Assembly (NCBI GenBank): GCA_027364815.1
Contig: DAHXOQ010000003.1
Span: 1-43,446, forward strand
Reading direction: 5' to 3'
Source of the DNA: Acidobacteriaceae bacterium
GTDB lineage: Bacteria; Acidobacteriota; Terriglobia; Terriglobales; Acidobacteriaceae
Length of the DNA: 43,446 bases
The notes beneath the pieces are model-generated. The model searched no databases. It worked only from the letters and a program-made list of their open reading frames with translations, and was not told the origin of the DNA. The translations under genes were made by a program, and so were the position numbers. Positions 32,584-42,067 of this stretch are shown here, piece by piece; the stretch's first letter is position 1, and each line of letters begins with the position of its first letter.

Positions 32584-34728
32584 TCAATTCATCAGTTTCA
32601 TCATCAAATACGTGTAAGTCTCCGCATCTGTCTGCGCTTCCTGTTTCTTATCCGCGCCGGCTCCGTGTCCGCCTTCGGTGATCTCGTCGTAGTAGAAGGG
32701 CAGATGAAACTCCTCCATCTTCGCCGCAAACTTGCGCGCATGAACCGGCCCCACGCGGTCATCCTTGGTCGTCGTAAAAATCAGCGGCACAGGATAATGC
32801 ACATCGGGCTTGAGCTGGTTGTATGGCGAGATAGATGCGAGAAACGCGCGCTCCTCTGGAATCTTGGTAGAGCCGAACTCACCCACCCACGATGCCCCGG
32901 CCGAAAGATGCTCATAGCCGAGCATATCCAGTAGCGGCACCTGGATCACCACCGCATTCCACATCTCCGGATGCTGCGTAAACTCCACGCCCATCAGCAA
33001 CCCTCCGTTCGATCCGCCAATAATTCCAAGACGGCGCGGCGAGGTAATCTTGCGCGCGACCAGGTCAGCGCCCACCGCATAGAAATCGTCATAGATGCGC
33101 TGGCGGTGCGTCTTCAATCCAGCATCATGCCAGGCGGGCCCAAACTCACCACCACCGCGAATGTTTGCCAGTACATAGATTCCACCATGCTCCAGCCACA
33201 GTTTGCCACGAACGGCATTGTAGTAAGGCGTCATTGAAACTTGAAATCCGCCATACGCATTCAGCAATGTAGGATTGTTTCCGTCATAGACGATGCCCTT
33301 GCGATGCACGACAAAATACGGAATTTTAGTCCCGTCTTTCGAGGTTGCCTCCAGTTGTTCAACGACCATATTCGACGCATCAAAAAGCGGCCTCTGAGTC
33401 TTGATTTGGCGTAGCGACCCATCTCCCGCATCGCCGAGCCATATCGATGCGGGCGTCAGAAATCCATCCAGGTTGATTGTGAAGCGATCATTCATCTGAT
33501 CGGTAGTGCCTATGTTAATCGTCTGATTATCAGGCACTGGCAGCTTGGTGCGCGTCCACTGACCATCCTTGCCAAAGCTGTAGAGATACGCCCGTCCCTG
33601 CACATGCTCAAGCGTCGTGATCAACAAATGATTGAGCGTCGTCGAGACGCCTTGCTGAAACTCGTCGGCAGTAGGCGCAAAGATGATTGTCGGTTTCAGA
33701 TGTTCAGGATCTTTTTTCACGGCTTCAAGAGAAAGCGAAAGCACCGACCCCTGCGCATAACTTTTCGTCTGCCCTTCCGGCGTCCAATCTTCATTGATGG
33801 CGACGATCAACTGATTGTCGAGCACACCTGTGATCCCTGCCTTCAGCGGCAATGCAATCTTCTTCACTCTATCCTTCAAGAGCAGGTAAGTTTCATTCTC
33901 AAAAAATGTCAGCGCGCGTTGAATCACGATTGCCGTGTGACCTTTGCCATCATTCAATGCTGCCGGCGTAACTGACATGTCCTTTGTCTCGCCGCGATAA
34001 ACTTCCCTCGCCATTTTCAACGGCTCGCCACGCTTCCAGATACGCACTTCAATCGGATAACTGGATTCGCTCATCGTCCCCGGACCCCAGTCGCGCGCCA
34101 CGGCCAGTGTGTCCTTATCAATCCAGTCCACATTCTGCTTGCCCTTGGGCAAATCAAATCCACCTTCAATAAACTTGCCGCTCTTGATGTCGATCTCTCG
34201 CAGCGTCACCGCGTCTTCACCGCCCACGGAGAGCGCCACCAGGCAGCGTTCATTTTCCGGCTGCAGACAGATGAGTCCCTTGCCCACCCAGCTTTGTTTG
34301 TCGGATTTGGAGAGCGCATCTACGTCGAGCACCGTCTCCCACTTCGGCGAGTAACTCAAATATTCCTTGAGCGAAGTGCGGCGATAAATTCCGCGCAAAT
34401 GCCCGGCATCCTGCCAGTTGTTGTATACCTCGCCGTTGCGAAACTCCGGCTCCGCCAACCGCTCCGGCGACTCAAGAATCTTCAACGCATCAGCCTGGAG
34501 CGTCGCAAATCGGGCATCTTTCTCCAGCACCGCAGCCGTACGCGCATTCTCCGCCTTCACCCAGGCCAGTTGCTTTTCACCATAGATATCTTCAAGCCAT
34601 GTGTACTTATCCTCTGGCGTAGTTGCGGGCTGTTGCGCAATTGCAACCAACGCACCACAGCCAGAACTCATCATCACAATCAGCGCCGTTGCAATTCGCA
34701 AGCTTGTTTTGGTCAATGAGAAATTCAT
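32584..34728 (-). CDS. prolyl oligopeptidase family serine peptidase (S9A), exported
   Basis: 714 residues from ATG 34728-34726, which has AGGAG nine bases upstream; codons to 34779 are rejected. Signal segment about 8-32 (LRIATALIVMMSSGCGALVAIAQ). It is not a clear lipobox, so Sec cleavage after AIA is likelier. An N-terminal propeller (about 40-450) is followed by an alpha/beta-hydrolase domain with S573 in GGSNGGLLMG, Asp about 657 in TKDDRVGP and H688 in EGGHGAG. It cleaves short proline-containing peptides, probably in the periplasm. Monocistronic; inverted repeat at 32536-32570 downstream. Confidence 0.92.
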   Translation of the reverse strand: MNFSLTKTSLRIATALIVMMSSGCGALVAIAQQPATTPEDKYTWLEDIYGEKQLAWVKAENARTAAVLEKDARFATLQADALKILESPERLAEPEFRNGEVYNNWQDAGHLRGIYRRTSLKEYLSYSPKWETVLDVDALSKSDKQSWVGKGLICLQPENERCLVALSVGGEDAVTLREIDIKSGKFIEGGFDLPKGKQNVDWIDKDTLAVARDWGPGTMSESSYPIEVRIWKRGEPLKMAREVYRGETKDMSVTPAALNDGKGHTAIVIQRALTFFENETYLLLKDRVKKIALPLKAGITGVLDNQLIVAINEDWTPEGQTKSYAQGSVLSLSLEAVKKDPEHLKPTIIFAPTADEFQQGVSTTLNHLLITTLEHVQGRAYLYSFGKDGQWTRTKLPVPDNQTINIGTTDQMNDRFTINLDGFLTPASIWLGDAGDGSLRQIKTQRPLFDASNMVVEQLEATSKDGTKIPYFVVHRKGIVYDGNNPTLLNAYGGFQVSMTPYYNAVRGKLWLEHGGIYVLANIRGGGEFGPAWHDAGLKTHRQRIYDDFYAVGADLVARKITSPRRLGIIGGSNGGLLMGVEFTQHPEMWNAVVIQVPLLDMLGYEHLSAGASWVGEFGSTKIPEERAFLASISPYNQLKPDVHYPVPLIFTTTKDDRVGPVHARKFAAKMEEFHLPFYYDEITEGGHGAGADKKQEAQTDAETYTYLMMKLMN

Positions 34729-34852
34729 TTCACACTCCTGGAGAATCCGTCGATTTTTCCTGCTTCTATTGACAACCACTTATACCACAAGGGTGAATCG
34801 CGCTTAAATGTACGATTGAAACAAGTGAGAATATAAAGCTGTGAGGTTTCAA

Positions 34853-35752
34853 ATGGCCGAATTCAATTATTACGTCGTTGATGTCTTCAGCGACCGCGCA
34901 TTGGCAGGCAATCCACTAGCCGTGGTCTTTCATTCCGGTGAACTCACCAGCAACCAAATGCAGCAAATCGCGCGCGAATTCAACCTCTCAGAAACAACCT
35001 TCGTCGAGCGCCGCGCTGAATCGATTGAAGCCGCAGAAGGCGTCCGCGTGCGCATCTTCACCACGCAGGAAGAGCTGAACTTCGCCGGTCATCCAACCCT
35101 CGGCACGGCAACCGTTCTGAAACTCCACGCGCCAGAGACCCTCCGCGCCGGCGTCATTACGCTTGCTGAAAACGTGGGTCCTATTCCCGTTCGTTTCGAC
35201 GACAGCTCAACTCTCTTCGGCGATATGACTCAACGCGATCCCGACTTTGGTGCCGAGTTTTCGACTCACTCTGAAAAGACAGAAATCGCGCGACTCACCG
35301 GAATCAATCTCGAAGATTTTCACCCCGGCCTCGCACCGCGAGTCGTCTCCACCGGCACTGCCTTTGCGATTGTTCCCTTGCGTTCTGCTGATGCCCTCTC
35401 ACGCGTCTATGTGCGTCATTCTGAGGCCTCACAGTGGCTCCAGAAGACCGGCACGGGCTGGTTTTATCTGCTCGGCCCAACAGGCGCCCAAGCACCCGAG
35501 TGGCGCGCGCGCATGCAGTTTTACGGTGGTGAAGATCCCGCTACAGGCTCTGCCGCAGGTTGTGCGATTAGCCATCTAGTCAATGGTGGACTCGTCGAAT
35601 CAGGCAAGCGAACTCATCTGCGCCAGGGTGTTGAAATCGGCCGTCCGAGCGAGATTTTTCTCTCCGCTGTTCATGTCAACGGCAAAGTCACAAATGTTAG
35701 CGTTGCCGGTAGCACCACTCCTGTTGCAAATGGCTGGCTTTTCCTGCCGTGA
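34853..35752 (+). CDS. PhzF-family isomerase/epimerase-like protein
   Basis: 299 residues. PhzF fold markers: VDVFSDRALAGNPLAVV at the N-terminus, the catalytic Glu47 in NLSETTFVE, FAGHPTLGTA in the middle, and GEDPATGSAAGC near residue 230. The family includes PhzF and DAP-epimerase-fold enzymes; most members have unknown substrates, and no phenazine genes are nearby. ATG 34853 follows GAGG; a GTG 12 bases earlier is less likely. It is divergent from the S9 peptidase by about 120 bp. Confidence 0.9.
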   Translation: MAEFNYYVVDVFSDRALAGNPLAVVFHSGELTSNQMQQIAREFNLSETTFVERRAESIEAAEGVRVRIFTTQEELNFAGHPTLGTATVLKLHAPETLRAGVITLAENVGPIPVRFDDSSTLFGDMTQRDPDFGAEFSTHSEKTEIARLTGINLEDFHPGLAPRVVSTGTAFAIVPLRSADALSRVYVRHSEASQWLQKTGTGWFYLLGPTGAQAPEWRARMQFYGGEDPATGSAAGCAISHLVNGGLVESGKRTHLRQGVEIGRPSEIFLSAVHVNGKVTNVSVAGSTTPVANGWLFLP

Positions 35753-36343
35753 TGCACAAGCTTTCAACAGTCTTTCATCAAAGTAACCTTATATTCATCT
35801 TGGATATGAGAGTTTTCAACCGTTTGTTCATAAATTTATGCGTCCATCTTCGCCTCGCTTTCTCTCTGGCGTTCTTTACAAAAGGGACGTACTCTTGGCA
35901 AGCAATCAAAGACAAAGCTAAACGCAACACAGTGGCCGATGGGCCGGATGGAGGTTTAGTGATCTTGATGATCGTTGTCTTGAAGCGCCATTAGAGCGCC
36001 CTGCTGGGTCTGGATGATTCAACCATCGAGTTCCAAATTTCATTGAGTTTTTGTTTTGCCAATCTTGCTGTTGTGCCTGTATTCGATCTTCCAAAAATCA
36101 AAAACGGAGGCATGCGCCGGAGCATCTCCGGCCCGGGCAATCCTGTTTTTTGCACCTGATGGCTTTAGCCCCAGAGGCAATCAACAGCGGGCCTGAGAGC
36201 ATAGGTTAGAGCTTCATTTGCTTTCAAAAAATGCTGCCGATTGGCGGTCACAGGAAAGCTGTGCCAAATTTCGGTGATGAATCAGAACGCTGTTGCACCC
36301 TGATCGTGCTTCCCCAGATCAAAGAAGAGGAACGTAACTCTCT
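35753..36343. other. gene-free stretch between the PhzF-family gene and the receiver gene
   Basis: About 590 bases. It contains a small hairpin GCCGGAG-CAT-CTCCGGC (36116-36132) followed 12 bases later by TTTTTT, which might end the phzF transcript. An 80-codon frame starting with a TGATG overlap at 35752 is possible but unsupported. Confidence 0.45.
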
Positions 36344-36769
36344 ATGCGCCCAAAGAAGATTATTCTCTGTGTCGACGACAATGAACAGGAACTATCAGTT
36401 CGCAAATTCATGCTTTCAACCAACGGCTACCGCGTTCTCTCCGCAACCAATGGCGAGGAGGCCATTGAGCGCTTCAACGAAGCACAGGTCGACCTGGTGC
36501 TGACAGATTTTGCCATGCCCCGCATGAATGGCATCGAGCTGATCGCCAAATTGAAGCAGATTGCCACTCATGTTCCCATGATTCTGCTCTCTGAAACGCA
36601 ACAAGTGGGCAACGATCCGCACCGCGCTGATGCTGTAATCGCAAAGAAAAGTTGTACTCCGCTCGAGCTGCTCGAGCGCATCAAAATCATGAGCGCAAGG
36701 AAGCGCGGACCCCGCAAGGGCACCCAGCGTGTACCCATGACTGCAAACGAACTTGCAGCTGCCTCTTGA
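36344..36769 (+). CDS. orphan response-regulator receiver protein
   Basis: 141 residues, receiver domain only plus a basic tail (SARKRGPRKGTQR). Active-site residues: acidic pair D11-D12, phospho-acceptor D55 in LVLTDFAMPRMNG, S83 at the Thr/Ser switch position and K101. The usual Lys-Pro is Lys-Lys (VIAKKSCTP). No output domain or kinase partner is next to it. GAGG lies at about 36327, so the ribosome-binding site is modest. Probable role: phospho-relay or protein-interaction switch. The next gene begins 85 bp downstream on the same strand. Confidence 0.9.
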   Translation: MRPKKIILCVDDNEQELSVRKFMLSTNGYRVLSATNGEEAIERFNEAQVDLVLTDFAMPRMNGIELIAKLKQIATHVPMILLSETQQVGNDPHRADAVIAKKSCTPLELLERIKIMSARKRGPRKGTQRVPMTANELAAAS

Positions 36770-36854
36770 CTTCACTGCATCCAACTGTTGATACTGTGCC
36801 GCATGATGTACAGTCAGGATTTTTTCTCCCCATCTGGCTGTGGAGCGGTATTTT

Positions 36855-37901
36855 ATGGACTTTTTCCTTCTGAGAATTCTTTTTGTTCTCTTTCTTGCTG
36901 GTGTCTGCTTCTTCCTTCGCCCCTTCGGATTGGAGAATTGGATATGTGCTCTCACCGGCGGTGGCGCAGCGCTTTGCGTCATCTTCTTTGAGCTGCGGGT
37001 TCGCGCGCTGAGTCTACGACGCCTCATCGGCGCAGTCGCCGGCAGTATCTTCGGTATTTTTGGCGCCGCGCTCTTCTGCTTTGTACTCCATGACGCGCTG
37101 CCCCCTGGCACAACATCCGCCGCCATACAGATCTTCGTCCTGTTGCTGATGACTTACGTCGGTCTTATTGTGGGCGCCAACAAGGGCGACTTGTTGAACA
37201 TGACCATGCTCAACCACATCTTCTCCTCTGATCGTGGCGCACGCAAAAGCTTCAAGGTTCTCGATACCAGCGTCATCATTGATGGCCGCATTGCCGATAT
37301 CGCCGATACCGGCTTCATCGACGGCATCTTCGTCGTTCCTGAGTTTGTGTTGCGTGAGTTGCAGACTGTCGCCGATTCTACGGATGGCTCCAAGCGTCAG
37401 CGTGGCCGCCGCGGTCTCGACATGCTCCAGCGCATGCAGGCTAATCCCGCCCTCCAGATCCAGATTGTTTCAGAAGATTTTCCCGCAATACGCGAAGTCG
37501 ACCTCAAGCTCCTCGAGCTGGCCAAAAAGTGGGAAGCCAAGGTCGTCACCAACGACTTCAATCTCAATAAGGTTGCCCACCTCCATCATGTTGAAGTCCT
37601 CAACATCAACGACCTCGCCAACACCCTCAAGCCGGTCGTACTTCCCGGCGAGCGCATGAATATTCTCATCCTCAAAGAAGGCAAGGAGCACACTCAGGGC
37701 GTCGGCTATCTCGATGACGGCACCATGGTCGTCGTCGATCACGCGCGCAAGATGATTGGCCGCTCCGTTGATATCTCCGTCACCAGCGTCCTTCAAACCG
37801 CCAGCGGCAAAATGATCTTCGGCAAAATGGACGACAATGGCTCGCGTGGCGAACTCCCATCCTTCTCAACTGGTGAGATGGAGTCTACGCCCCAGAACTA
37901 A
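36855..37901 (+). CDS. membrane PIN-TRAM domain protein, YacL-like
   Basis: 348 residues from ATG 36855 (GGAG nine bases upstream; a GTG at 36840 is in frame). Four hydrophobic helices lie in about residues 3-110, then a PIN nuclease domain (about 133-255) with acidic residues D137 (KVLDTSVIIDGR), E168 (PEFVLRELQ), D216 and D234 (VVTNDFN), then a TRAM RNA-binding domain (about 265-325, GERMNILILKEG). This order is that of YacL/PilT-like integral membrane ribonucleases, best known in Gram-positives. RNA cleavage at the membrane is inferred, targets unknown. Confidence 0.9.
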   Translation: MDFFLLRILFVLFLAGVCFFLRPFGLENWICALTGGGAALCVIFFELRVRALSLRRLIGAVAGSIFGIFGAALFCFVLHDALPPGTTSAAIQIFVLLLMTYVGLIVGANKGDLLNMTMLNHIFSSDRGARKSFKVLDTSVIIDGRIADIADTGFIDGIFVVPEFVLRELQTVADSTDGSKRQRGRRGLDMLQRMQANPALQIQIVSEDFPAIREVDLKLLELAKKWEAKVVTNDFNLNKVAHLHHVEVLNINDLANTLKPVVLPGERMNILILKEGKEHTQGVGYLDDGTMVVVDHARKMIGRSVDISVTSVLQTASGKMIFGKMDDNGSRGELPSFSTGEMESTPQN

Positions 37902-38013
37902 CTTTCTAGCCTGACTGCCGATTCAACAAATTGCAACATCCTGCGCTGATGCTCCAACCCTGAACGCGATAAAATAATTTTGTAAGCAATACAGACAGGA
38001 TCGATCCATTCAA

Positions 38014-38937
38014 ATGACAACTGTTAAATCATCGCTTGTTGAATCTCTTACCAAGGCCGCCAAAGTTGCTGGCCTCGTCGTGCTCTCAAACCGCGTCAGC
38101 ACTAATCCCCAAGGCTACACCACCATCATCTTTGAGCTCGCCCTTCCAACTGACTCAAATCGCAAGTTGCTCCTCCAGTTGAGCGAGCACTTCGATTTCG
38201 ACAAGCCGGAGCTGCTCCCGGAGTTGACCGGGCACTTGGCCTCGCAGGCCAAACGTCTGCGCAACCCGCGTCCAGAGTGCTCTGTCACCCTCGGCGGTTT
38301 GCCCGTAGCCTTCGATGAATTTGAGTGGCCCTTCCACACTTCGACCTCCGGCGCCGATACGCACATCGTCCACGGCAAAATACACCTCGCCGATGGCGGC
38401 GCGCACAATCTCCACGCAAAAATCTCAGCCTCCGTCACGTTGACCTTCGCCGATTTTGTTCCCGCCATGGAGCAGCCCTACGCCGAGAGCTTCATCTACA
38501 ACGCGATTCGCAAAACCGTCGACTACGGCCAGCTTGAATTTGTGAAGAGCGGCAACCGTCAGCCCGTTCCTGTAACCACGCGCTACTGGAGCCGCTGGCA
38601 GAATAAGTTTGTCTTCACTGAAACCACCGACGAGGAACGCCTTGCCTACCTCCTGAGCAAGGTCTACTGGCTCTCCGGCGTCCTCGGCGAAAGCAAACCC
38701 GTCTGGATCGCCGACCCGCGTGACGCGCAGTACCTGAACACGAGTATTGAAGATCTCCTCCGCATGGCCGGCAACGAAGCCGCCGAAGGTTTGATTGCCC
38801 TCGATGGCGAGTATGCCTCCGCCACCCCAAAATTAATGGCAAAGAAGGCTGAGTACGAGGCCCGTCTCGAAGCCGCGCTCAACTTCACCAAGCCCCAGTT
38901 CAACGAATCCATGCGTGCCGGCAACGCGAATATGTAA
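38014..38937 (+). CDS. conserved-looking protein of unknown function, 307 residues
   Basis: Not recognised. Soluble, no signal peptide or TM helix. The sequence has alternating beta and helical stretches (GYTTIIFELALPTDSN, LLLQLSEHFDF, ECSVTLGGLPVAFDEFEW) and a conspicuous WSRWQNKFVFTETTDEERLAYLLSKVYWLSG segment. The N-terminal VESLTKAAKVAGLVVL looks helical. Codon use and length argue for a real gene. A strong bidirectional terminator follows it. It lies 112 bp downstream of the PIN-TRAM gene and may share its transcript, with no hairpin between them. Confidence 0.75.
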   Translation: MTTVKSSLVESLTKAAKVAGLVVLSNRVSTNPQGYTTIIFELALPTDSNRKLLLQLSEHFDFDKPELLPELTGHLASQAKRLRNPRPECSVTLGGLPVAFDEFEWPFHTSTSGADTHIVHGKIHLADGGAHNLHAKISASVTLTFADFVPAMEQPYAESFIYNAIRKTVDYGQLEFVKSGNRQPVPVTTRYWSRWQNKFVFTETTDEERLAYLLSKVYWLSGVLGESKPVWIADPRDAQYLNTSIEDLLRMAGNEAAEGLIALDGEYASATPKLMAKKAEYEARLEAALNFTKPQFNESMRAGNANM

Positions 38938-38953
38938 TGTGATAAAAGCAAAC

Positions 38954-38991
38954 AAAAAAGCCGAGTGGATTTAATTCCACCCGGCTTTTTT
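38954..38991. terminator. bidirectional rho-independent terminator
   Basis: AAAAAAGCCG then GTGGA, loop about TTTAA, then TTCCAC, CGGCTTTTTT. The stem of about 10 G/C-rich pairs is flanked by A- and T-tracts on both sides, so it can end both the rightward 307-residue gene and the leftward ppc. Confidence 0.9.
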
Positions 38992-39007
38992 GTCTTTTAA
39001 AAAAATT

Positions 39008-41857
39008 TCAACCCGTATTTCTCAAACCCGCCGAAATTCCGCTGATCGTCGCGGCAATTGCGCGGTTCACCTCAGGCGTATCTTCGCCCCCGCGTTTCCT
39101 GCGCAGCATCTCCACCTGGATCAAATGCATCGGGTCAACATACGGGTTGCGGAGTTTGATCGACCGCGCCAGCACCTTATTCGATTCGAGCAGCACACTC
39201 TGTCCCGTTGCCACGAGCACCGCTTGGACACTGCGTTTGAACTCAGCTTCCAAAACAGAGTAAACGCGCTCACGCAAACCTTCAGGTTGAACCAGCGTTG
39301 AGTAAAGCCGCGCAGTTTCAAGATCGGCCTTGCCCAGCGCCATCTCCACGTTACGAATTAAATCAATGAATAACGGGAACTCCCTCGCCATCGTGCGCAA
39401 AATCTCCACCGCGCCCGGTTTCTTCAAAAATTCTTCGAACGCATACCCCACGCCAAACCACGCCGGAATCAGCAGCCGCGATTGCGTCCCCCCAAAGACC
39501 CACGGAATCGCGCGTAGATCTGCCAGATTATGCGAGTTTTTCCTTCGCGCCGGCCGCGACCCTATCTTCGCATTCTCCAACTCGCCAACTGGCGTCGATT
39601 GCTCAAAGTACTCCAGCACCTCGGGATCTTCAAGAATATGCTTGCGATAAAACGCATACGAAGTCGTGGAGAGCTCGTCGAGCACAGCCTCCCACTCCGG
39701 CTTCAGCACACCGGTGAAGTGGCCTTGAGGGTCGCGCGCATTTGGCCTTGCCAGCGCGTCGAGCGACGCTGCAATCATCAGCTCAAGATTGCGCTCCGCC
39801 AAAACCTCTTCAGCATATTTGAAGTTCAGCACCTCACCCTGCTCGGTGATGCGAATCTGCCCATCAAACGAATCCATCGGCTGAGCAAAGATCGCGCGAT
39901 GCGTCGGCCCACCACCGCGTCCCACCGTCCCGCCGCGCCCATGGAATAGCCGCAGCTTGATTCCGCACTCGCGCGCTACTGTATGCAATGCTCGGTGCGC
40001 GCGGAAAATCTCCCACGTGCTCGTCAACATTCCGCCATCTTTGTTCGAGTCAGAGTAGCCCAGCATCAGTTCCTGCCAATTCCCCCAGCTCTTGAGCAGT
40101 CGCTGATAATCTTTACGGCTCCAAAGCTCTCGGCAAATCGCCGGAGCATTGCGCAAATCTTCTATCGATTCGAAAAGCGGAACCGGCATCAGACCTGGGT
40201 CTGAACCATCGCCTTCCACTTTCACGCCGCTCAAACGTGCCAGCCGAATCACAGCCAGTACGTCATCCACTGAAGCAGCGCCGCTGATCACATACTGCCG
40301 AATCGACTCCGGAGTAATTCCCGCCTTCACCTCTGCAATCACGCCAAAAGTCGCCAGCACATTCGCCGTCTCCGCTGAAAACTCCGCCGGCAGCTCTGCA
40401 TTCATTGTGTCCGCGATTGTCTCTCTCAGCGCCGACTCATGCACGCGCGCATGCTGGCGAATATCGAGCGTCTGCAAATGCAAACCAAAACATCGCACAG
40501 CAAGCAGCATCGGATCAATGAGCACACGAGCAATGCGCACGCCATTGTGCGCCACCAGCGAACTGCGCAGCAAATCCAAATCAGCCAGCAATTCCGCCGC
40601 ACTCATATAAGGCGCAAGAGTTGAGCTCAAAATCTCATCGGCAGTTCGTTGCGCAGCCGTCAGCGCTATCACTCCAGGCTGCTCCGGCCCGCCCAGCATG
40701 CTCTTGAGTCTCGCCTTGATGCAAATCGCAAAACGGCGATAGTACTCAAACTCAAATTGCTCACCGAATATCTGGTTGTCAGATTGGTGCGACGCACTGA
40801 GGTACGCTTCAAGCCTGGTCTTCAGTTCCTCGCTGACGCCGGATTGCTGCGCACTCGTGCTCAGGTATTCGATGATTTGCTGAACTTCCCTTTGATAAAA
40901 CTGCAGCAAATGCGCGCGTGCCATCTGAATCGCCTCACGCGTCACCTCAGGCGTAACAAAAGGATTGCCATCGCGATCGCCGCCTATCCACGATCCAAAC
41001 GCCAGCACACTCGGCAGCTCATGCGTCTCCAATTCCAATCCATAAGCCGTGCGCAGAGCCTCGCCAATTTCGCGGTAGAGCGCAGGCAACGTCGCAAAGA
41101 TGGAGACGTCATAATAATCCAGTCCCATCTTGATTTCATCGTAAACCTTAGGCCGTCGCGAGCGAACCTCATCTGTCTGCCACAGAGAAGTAATCTCCGC
41201 GCGCACCGCCTCTTCAAGCCGCGCAATCTCCTGCTCCGGAATCGGAATGCGATCGAGCTCGGCAAGCAACTCGCCAATGCGCCTCCGCTTGAACATCACT
41301 GACCGTCGCGCAATCTCCGTCGGATGGGCAGTAAACACCGGCACAACCAAAACCTGTCGCAGCCAATCCAGAGCCTCATCCGCGCTGATCCCAACCCGCC
41401 GCATCTCGCGCAAAGTTCCAGCCAGCGACCCGCGTTGCTGGTCCGCCTCACCCGTCAACTGCAGCGCAACTCTGCGTCGCTTGCGATGATTCGTCTCCGC
41501 CAAATTGATAAGCTCAAAGAAAAATGCAAAGGCGCGCGTCAGCAGCAATGCACGCTCAACCGGTAGCGAATGCAGAACCCCAAGCGCTGACTCGGCAAGT
41601 CGTGCGGCCTCTTCATGCGTGCTCGCCTCGCGACGCCGAATTGTTCCCTGCCGTAGCGCCTCCACCAGGCGAAAAAACTCGTCGCCCACTTGCTCGCGCA
41701 GAACTTCGCCCAGCAACGTGCCGAGCGAACGCACATCGCGCCGAAGTGGCGCTTCCTTCAGCTCGCCGGAGCGCGCCTCAAGCTCAGCAAGTCTCTGCGT
41801 CCAATTCTCCGGGCTCCATAGTCGAATGGCCATCGTCTTTCCATTATCCATTGCCAC
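39008..41857 (-). CDS. ppc: phosphoenolpyruvate carboxylase
   Basis: 949 residues, family length. It carboxylates PEP with bicarbonate to oxaloacetate. Landmarks: catalytic H178 in VFTAHPTEI, GGDRDGNPFVT, LMLGYSDSNKDGG, HGRGGTVGRGGGPTH (flexible glycine loop), FGGTQSRLLIPAW, and the invariant C-terminal tail ending LRNTG. The gene is complete. ATG 41857 or the third codon Met may start it. It is transcribed alone toward the bidirectional terminator at 38954-38991. Confidence 0.97.
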   Translation of the reverse strand: MAMDNGKTMAIRLWSPENWTQRLAELEARSGELKEAPLRRDVRSLGTLLGEVLREQVGDEFFRLVEALRQGTIRRREASTHEEAARLAESALGVLHSLPVERALLLTRAFAFFFELINLAETNHRKRRRVALQLTGEADQQRGSLAGTLREMRRVGISADEALDWLRQVLVVPVFTAHPTEIARRSVMFKRRRIGELLAELDRIPIPEQEIARLEEAVRAEITSLWQTDEVRSRRPKVYDEIKMGLDYYDVSIFATLPALYREIGEALRTAYGLELETHELPSVLAFGSWIGGDRDGNPFVTPEVTREAIQMARAHLLQFYQREVQQIIEYLSTSAQQSGVSEELKTRLEAYLSASHQSDNQIFGEQFEFEYYRRFAICIKARLKSMLGGPEQPGVIALTAAQRTADEILSSTLAPYMSAAELLADLDLLRSSLVAHNGVRIARVLIDPMLLAVRCFGLHLQTLDIRQHARVHESALRETIADTMNAELPAEFSAETANVLATFGVIAEVKAGITPESIRQYVISGAASVDDVLAVIRLARLSGVKVEGDGSDPGLMPVPLFESIEDLRNAPAICRELWSRKDYQRLLKSWGNWQELMLGYSDSNKDGGMLTSTWEIFRAHRALHTVARECGIKLRLFHGRGGTVGRGGGPTHRAIFAQPMDSFDGQIRITEQGEVLNFKYAEEVLAERNLELMIAASLDALARPNARDPQGHFTGVLKPEWEAVLDELSTTSYAFYRKHILEDPEVLEYFEQSTPVGELENAKIGSRPARRKNSHNLADLRAIPWVFGGTQSRLLIPAWFGVGYAFEEFLKKPGAVEILRTMAREFPLFIDLIRNVEMALGKADLETARLYSTLVQPEGLRERVYSVLEAEFKRSVQAVLVATGQSVLLESNKVLARSIKLRNPYVDPMHLIQVEMLRRKRGGEDTPEVNRAIAATISGISAGLRNTG

Positions 41858-41938
41858 AAGCCGGCAACTGAAATCGAAATCGCTGACTTTCCCGCATCTT
41901 GAGCTCTTTTGATCAAGTTATTGTCACTACAAAAACAC

Positions 41939-41975
41939 AAAAAAATGCGGCTAGCCTGCTCAAGGGCCAGCCGCA
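41939..41975 (-). terminator. rho-independent terminator after the Pal-like gene
   Basis: On the minus strand: TGCGGCT paired with AGCCGCA, an inner GCC/GGC pairing around the loop, then TTTTTTT. It lies about 90 bases past the Pal-like stop and 80 bp upstream of the ppc start. Confidence 0.85.
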
Positions 41976-42067
41976 ATCTGCAAGTCGTACAGAATCTTTG
42001 CTCTAATCCGATAGACGCACTCGAATTAATTCCGCTCACGCAACCGCGAAATATGAATACATTGTCA

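Noticed and set aside
35752..35994. 80-codon ORF with TGATG overlap to the PhzF-family stop
   Set aside because: Translational coupling is conceivable, but the sequence is low-complexity hydrophobic/basic with no conserved features; conservation data would be needed.
36116..36190. Possible riboswitch before the receiver gene
   Set aside because: There is one small hairpin and a T-run, but no match to c-di-GMP or other riboswitch core motifs by eye.
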